64,000 nucleotides of DNA, from assembly GCA_964293155.1 (NCBI GenBank), contig CAXYYA010000008.1, positions 1 through 64,000 on the forward strand, in the 5' to 3' direction. Positions 60,845-64,000 of this stretch are shown one piece after another; the first letter of the stretch is position 1, and the number at the start of each line of letters is the position of its first letter. The position numbers and the translations under genes are program-made. This DNA comes from JAQVEB01 sp028698105 (GTDB taxonomy: Bacteria > Bacteroidota > Bacteroidia > Bacteroidales > Dysgonomonadaceae). Under the pieces are notes generated by a model. That model made no database searches, had not been told where the DNA came from, and worked only from the letters and a program-made list of their open reading frames with translations.

Positions 60845-61288
60845 ACGGGGATTTTACGGGATTAAAAGATTGGAGGATAATGTAAAATGAAATATGCTGA
60901 TATTACCGAAAAAATTATCAAATGCGCAATGAAAGTTCACAACACACTGGGGAACGGTTTTCAGGAAGTCATTTATCAGCGAGCACTTGAGATTGAAATG
61001 AGGAAAACTGGCATAAATTTTTCGCGGGAATTTGAGATGCCTATTTTGTACGAAGGTGAGCAGATTGGAACGCGCCGTGTTGATTTTTTGGTTCAGGAAA
61101 TAATCAGCGTTGAAATCAAAGCAGTTATCCAGCTCGAAAGTGTTCATTTAGCTCAGGCAATGAACTATCTGGAAGCTTACAATTTAGAGATAGGATTGTT
61201 AATTAATTTCGGCTCAAACAGTTTGCAGTTTAAGCGGTTGACAAACAAAAAATATAATCCCTTAATCTTATAAAATCCCCGTTCAGAC
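60839..61288. mobile_element. Putative GxxExxY gene cassette with 18-bp perfect inverted ends
   Basis: Left end GTCTGAACGGGGATTTTA (60839-60856), right end TAAAATCCCCGTTCAGAC (61271-61288), exact reverse complements. Similarity continues inward imperfectly (GGGATTAAAAGATT against the complement of AATCTTAT, and so on). The ends touch the flanking genes: the left supplies the cas4 stop, the right includes the stop of the GxxExxY gene and ends 3 bp before the cas1 ATG. No target-site duplication was seen and no transposase is encoded. Confidence 0.6.
60887..61273 (+). CDS. GxxExxY family protein (PD-(D/E)xK-like)
   Basis: 128 residues. The naming motif GFQEVIY is at residues 24-30. A PD-(D/E)xK-type core follows: Asp66 in RRVDFLV and Glu76-x-Lys78 in SVEIKA, then QAMNYLEAYNLEIGLLINFG. 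Such proteins are common in many phyla, but no function has been shown; a DNA nuclease role is inferred from the fold. Here it sits between cas4 and cas1 in the same direction. It is not one of the standard cas genes and is flanked by inverted repeats, so it probably arrived as a separate unit. Confidence 0.88.
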   Translation: MKYADITEKIIKCAMKVHNTLGNGFQEVIYQRALEIEMRKTGINFSREFEMPILYEGEQIGTRRVDFLVQEIISVEIKAVIQLESVHLAQAMNYLEAYNLEIGLLINFGSNSLQFKRLTNKKYNPLIL

Positions 61289-61291
61289 AAT

Positions 61292-62308
61292 ATGAAACGC
61301 ACCTACTACCTTTTCAATCCAGGGCGTCTGTCGCGCAAAGACAACACGTTGAAATTTGTTCCCGTTGAAGAAGACGAAAACGGCATTTCGCACGAAGGAC
61401 AACCGCGATATATTCCGGTTGAAACCATCGATCAGTTTTATGTTTTCGGTTCGCTGGATGCTAATAGCTCTCTCTATAACTTTTTGGGTCAAAAAGACAT
61501 CGCTCTCCATTTCTTTGATTATTACGAAAACTACACGGGCTCCTTTATGCCACGCGAATCCCTGTTGGCGGGAAAGATGATTTTGGCACAGGCCAAGGCT
61601 TTTCAAGATAAAAAACGGCGTATGGAAATCGCGCGCCAGTTTATTTACGGTGCGTCGGACAATATGCAGAAAAATCTGCAATACTATAACCGCCGCGGAA
61701 AAGATATGGAAGACTTGCTGGCGCAGATAAAAGGATACGCTGCCCTTATCGAACAGGCTTCGTCTCCGGACGAGCTGATGGGAATAGAAGGCAATATCCG
61801 CCAAACTTATTACGATGCATTTAATCTGATTTTGAATGATTTTGAGATGGGCAACCGCACCAAACGTCCTCCTCGCAATGAAGTAAACGCCCTTATTTCT
61901 TTTGGGAATATGATATGTTACTCCGAATGCTTACGGGCCATTCATCAAACACAACTCAATCCCACCATCAGTTATCTGCACACACCGGGCGAACGGCGTT
62001 ATTCGCTGGCACTGGATATTGCCGAAATTTTCAAACCGATTATTGTGGACAGAGTTATTTTTAAGTTATTGAACAAAAAAGAGATTCAGGAGCGTCATTT
62101 CGACAAACGATTGAACAGTTGTCTGTTGAATCCGTCCGGAAAAAAGATCTTTGTAAAAGCCATGGATGAGCGAATGTCAGAAACCATAAAACATCGTTCG
62201 TTGAACAAAAGCGTGAGTTATAAGTTTTTAATTAAGCTTGAGTGTTACAAATTGGCGAAGCATTTACTTGGCATAGAAGTGTATAAGCCTTTTAAAATGT
62301 ATTGGTGA
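61292..62308 (+). CDS. cas1: CRISPR adaptation integrase Cas1 (type I-B)
   Basis: 338 residues. The metal-binding active site is complete: Glu166 in MGIEGNIRQ, His230 in SYLHTPGERRYSLALDIAEIF, Asp242 and Glu245. Type I-B marker sequences include YYLFNPGRLSRKDNTL and DVIDRVIFKLLNK-like IVDRVIFKLLNK. With Cas2 and Cas4 it inserts spacers at the leader end. Composition is closer to the GC-rich host genes than to cas8b-cas3. Confidence 0.96.
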   Translation: MKRTYYLFNPGRLSRKDNTLKFVPVEEDENGISHEGQPRYIPVETIDQFYVFGSLDANSSLYNFLGQKDIALHFFDYYENYTGSFMPRESLLAGKMILAQAKAFQDKKRRMEIARQFIYGASDNMQKNLQYYNRRGKDMEDLLAQIKGYAALIEQASSPDELMGIEGNIRQTYYDAFNLILNDFEMGNRTKRPPRNEVNALISFGNMICYSECLRAIHQTQLNPTISYLHTPGERRYSLALDIAEIFKPIIVDRVIFKLLNKKEIQERHFDKRLNSCLLNPSGKKIFVKAMDERMSETIKHRSLNKSVSYKFLIKLECYKLAKHLLGIEVYKPFKMYW

Positions 62309-62309
62309 G

Positions 62310-62573
62310 ATGTATGTGATATTGGTGTACGACTGTGGAGAGAAGCGTGTGGGTAAAATGTTAAAACTTTGTAGAAAATACCTTACATGGATACAAAATT
62401 CGGTATTCGAAGGTGAGATTACGGAAGTGAAATTAAAAGAACTAAAACTTAAAGCCGATAAAATAATGGATTCGGAAGAAGACAGCTTGATAATTTTTTC
62501 CAGTCGGCAAGAAAAATGGCTCGATAAGCAAATTATTGGTAGAGAGCGAGGTAGCACTGATAATTTTTTATAG
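62310..62573 (+). CDS. cas2: CRISPR adaptation protein Cas2
   Basis: 87 residues, ferredoxin-like fold. It starts MYVILVYDCGEKRVGKMLKLCRKYL with the conserved Asp in VYD, then WIQNSVFEGEITEVK. It acts as the dimeric bridge of the Cas1-Cas2 integrase. It begins 1 bp after the cas1 stop (TGAGATG) and is the last protein gene before the leader. Confidence 0.95.
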   Translation: MYVILVYDCGEKRVGKMLKLCRKYLTWIQNSVFEGEITEVKLKELKLKADKIMDSEEDSLIIFSSRQEKWLDKQIIGRERGSTDNFL

Positions 62574-62784
62574 TGTATTGTCGGACAGCAACTCTGTTCA
62601 CAAAAAACCGTAGCATTTTATTCGATGAGTTCTTTGACATGTTGAAAATCAATATATAAATTCAGTTGTCGAAGTACGGGGTTTTTTATATCTTTGAACT
62701 TCGACAACTTTTATCGCTGTTTCGTGGGAGTTTTCTGAAACTGATTACTTGAAAATCAGCAATATTTTTTGTCGTTTGCAACGG
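62574..62784 (+). promoter_or_regulatory. CRISPR leader
   Basis: A 211-bp AT-rich non-coding tract between cas2 and the first repeat. It includes TTCTTTGACATGTTGAAAA, a phrase often seen upstream of arrays and rRNA in Bacteroidota, and the array promoter described separately. Orientation agrees with cas1/cas2 lying on the leader side. Confidence 0.85.
62664..62709 (+). promoter_or_regulatory. pre-crRNA promoter enclosed by a 12-bp inverted repeat
   Basis: AGTTGTCGAAGT (62664-62675) and ACTTCGACAACT (62698-62709) are perfect complements with 22 bp between. Inside, TTG at 62666-62668, a 20-nt gap and TATCTTTG at 62689-62696 form an almost ideal promoter. The predicted start is about 62700, within the right arm and roughly 85 nt before repeat 1. 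The left arm covers the -33 TTG. Confidence 0.7.
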
Positions 62785-64000
62785 CTCTTAATCGCACAAT
62801 CGTTGAATTGAAACGACTCACACGGAGATTTTCGGATTGAGTATTTTCTCTTAATCGCACAATCGTTGAATTGAAACTAATATTATGTTGTTATATAGTT
62901 TCTTATTAAATTCTCTTAATCGCACAATCGTTGAATTGAAACCCTTGCTTTCGTCCATTCCTTCGGCCGATTCAACAACTCTTAATCGCACAATCGTTGA
63001 ATTGAAACGAAACATTAAAATCTTTTGATACTTACCCAGTTTACACTCTTAATCGCACAATCGTTGAATTGAAACTTCCTCAACATAAAGACTTGCAAAC
63101 TCCTGCATTAAACTCTTAATCGCACAATCGTTGAATTGAAACTTAGGGTTCAGTAAAGAAGAAATTGAAAGTGCCGCAGCTCTTAATCGCACAATCGTTG
63201 AATTGAAACATCTGTCTATCAGTTTCCTCAATCGGTGTAACCATCCTCTTAATCGCACAATCGTTGAATTGAAACGTTGCTCAATAGCTGAAATAGATAT
63301 GAGAACAGCACTCTTAATCGCACAATCGTTGAATTGAAACAGGTGCGGTTTCCATTCGAGTACGCATCTGCATATACTCTTAATCGCACAATCGTTGAAT
63401 TGAAACAAGAACACCCCTACGTGAAAGGCGTGTGTCCCTATTTCTCTTAATCGCACAATCGTTGAATTGAAACCTGAAAAATATCAACGGTATAACCAGC
63501 CTTGAGGCTCTTAATCGCACAATCGTTGAATTGAAACTTAGAAACAGAATTATATTGAGCCAAAAGCAAATCCTCTTAATCGCACAATCGTTGAATTGAA
63601 ACTTATTATGATGTTCAAACATACGGAGATGACGGAAACTCTTAATCGCACAATCGTTGAATTGAAACCTTAATAACATCATTGAAGGCGATGATGTCAT
63701 CATCGCTCTTAATCGCACAATCGTTGAATTGAAACACCGGTTCCTCGTTCATTGCATTATTTGCCTAATCGCTCTTAATCGCACAATCGTTGAATTGAAA
63801 CTTTTTAGTTTGATTAAATGACTTTTTCAGCCGCCCGCTCTTAATCGCACAATCGTTGAATTGAAACTCATATATTTTATTTCTAAATCCAGCTACGTCT
63901 TTTCTCTTAATCGCACAATCGTTGAATTGAAACCTTATTACACGTGGGTTCGCTATGCAGATACTCCCCTCTTAATCGCACAATCGTTGAATTGAAACTT
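62785..64000 (+). CRISPR. Type I-B CRISPR array, at least 19 repeats and 18 complete spacers; continues past the window
   Basis: 30-bp repeat beginning CTCTTAATCGCACAATC and ending GTTGAATTGAAAC, all copies identical to my reading. Repeat starts: 62785, 62848, 62913, 62979, 63046, 63113, 63180, 63246, 63311, 63377, 63444, 63508, 63573, 63639, 63706, 63772, 63838, 63904, 63969. Spacers are 33-37 bp. The 3' end ATTGAAAC is the usual 8-nt crRNA handle. The array is downstream of cas2, in the same direction. Spacer 14 (63669-63705) contains the palindrome GATGATGTCATCATC. Apparent minus-strand ORFs here are translated repeats. Confidence 0.98.

Noticed and set aside
63049..63718. Two minus-strand open frames rich in FQFNDCAIK
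   Set aside because: They are translations of the CRISPR repeats and spacers.

Overview
The window looks like a chromosomal segment of a Bacteroidota bacterium, most likely order Bacteroidales. The evidence is the fused lpxC-fabZ gene, many SPII lipoproteins, SusC/TonB-type outer-membrane proteins, GH92/GH53 glycan hydrolases, LytS/LytTR regulators, an almost complete absence of Shine-Dalgarno sites, and repeated -7 boxes of the form TAnnTTTG, sometimes with TTG or TTTG about 20 nt upstream. Family or genus cannot be fixed from the sequence alone.

Layout. 1-9.7 kb: truncated TonB receptor, cytochrome-c/PQQ-type sugar dehydrogenase, MntP, a dicarboxylate symporter with a DUF488 protein, an S9A oligopeptidase, a DUF4349 lipoprotein and a CDF metal exporter. 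9.7-10.2 kb: an octamer repeat split by a MITE-like element. 10.2-25 kb: calcium/sodium exchanger, aldo/keto reductase, two paralogous YD-like lipoproteins (one frameshifted), a scrambled region holding a duplicated piece of the VIT-family gene and the tail of a Cys/Met-metabolism enzyme, VIT and MarC membrane proteins, GH53 and GH92 hydrolases, TPR proteins and an OPT transporter. 25.3-31.7 kb: a TCA block, aconitase, type I isocitrate dehydrogenase with NAD-type cofactor residues, citrate synthase, and a second unrelated (type II) isocitrate dehydrogenase. 31.7-39 kb: DUF4256, a RAYT transposase with matching REP palindromes, agmatine-to-putrescine genes (aguA, aguB) interrupted by a PIN toxin-antitoxin pair, and lpxA/lpxC-fabZ/lpxD. 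39.2 kb: tRNA-Pro. 39.3-47.8 kb: a TolC/MacA/MacB-type efflux operon bracketed by two paralogous LytS/LytTR two-component pairs. 47.8-50.6 kb: an outer-membrane beta-barrel protein. 50.8-53 kb: a cupin, DUF438, DUF1858/DUF2249 operon with a CRP/FNR-like dyad at about -41.

53.3-64 kb: a complete type I-B CRISPR-Cas locus in the order cas6, cas8b, cas7, cas5, cas3, cas4, [GxxExxY gene], cas1, cas2, leader, then at least 19 identical 30-bp repeats that run off the window. It has three unusual parts. First, an upstream tract of 18-bp palindromes repeats at exactly 42 bp. Second, a GxxExxY (PD-(D/E)xK-like) gene sits between cas4 and cas1, bounded by perfect 18-bp inverted repeats that also supply the cas4 stop codon. 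Third, the leader promoter is enclosed in a 12-bp inverted repeat. The interference genes cas8b to cas3 are much more AT-rich than cas6, cas4 and cas1, so the locus looks assembled from parts of different origin.

All calls rest on reading the sequence; no database search was run.
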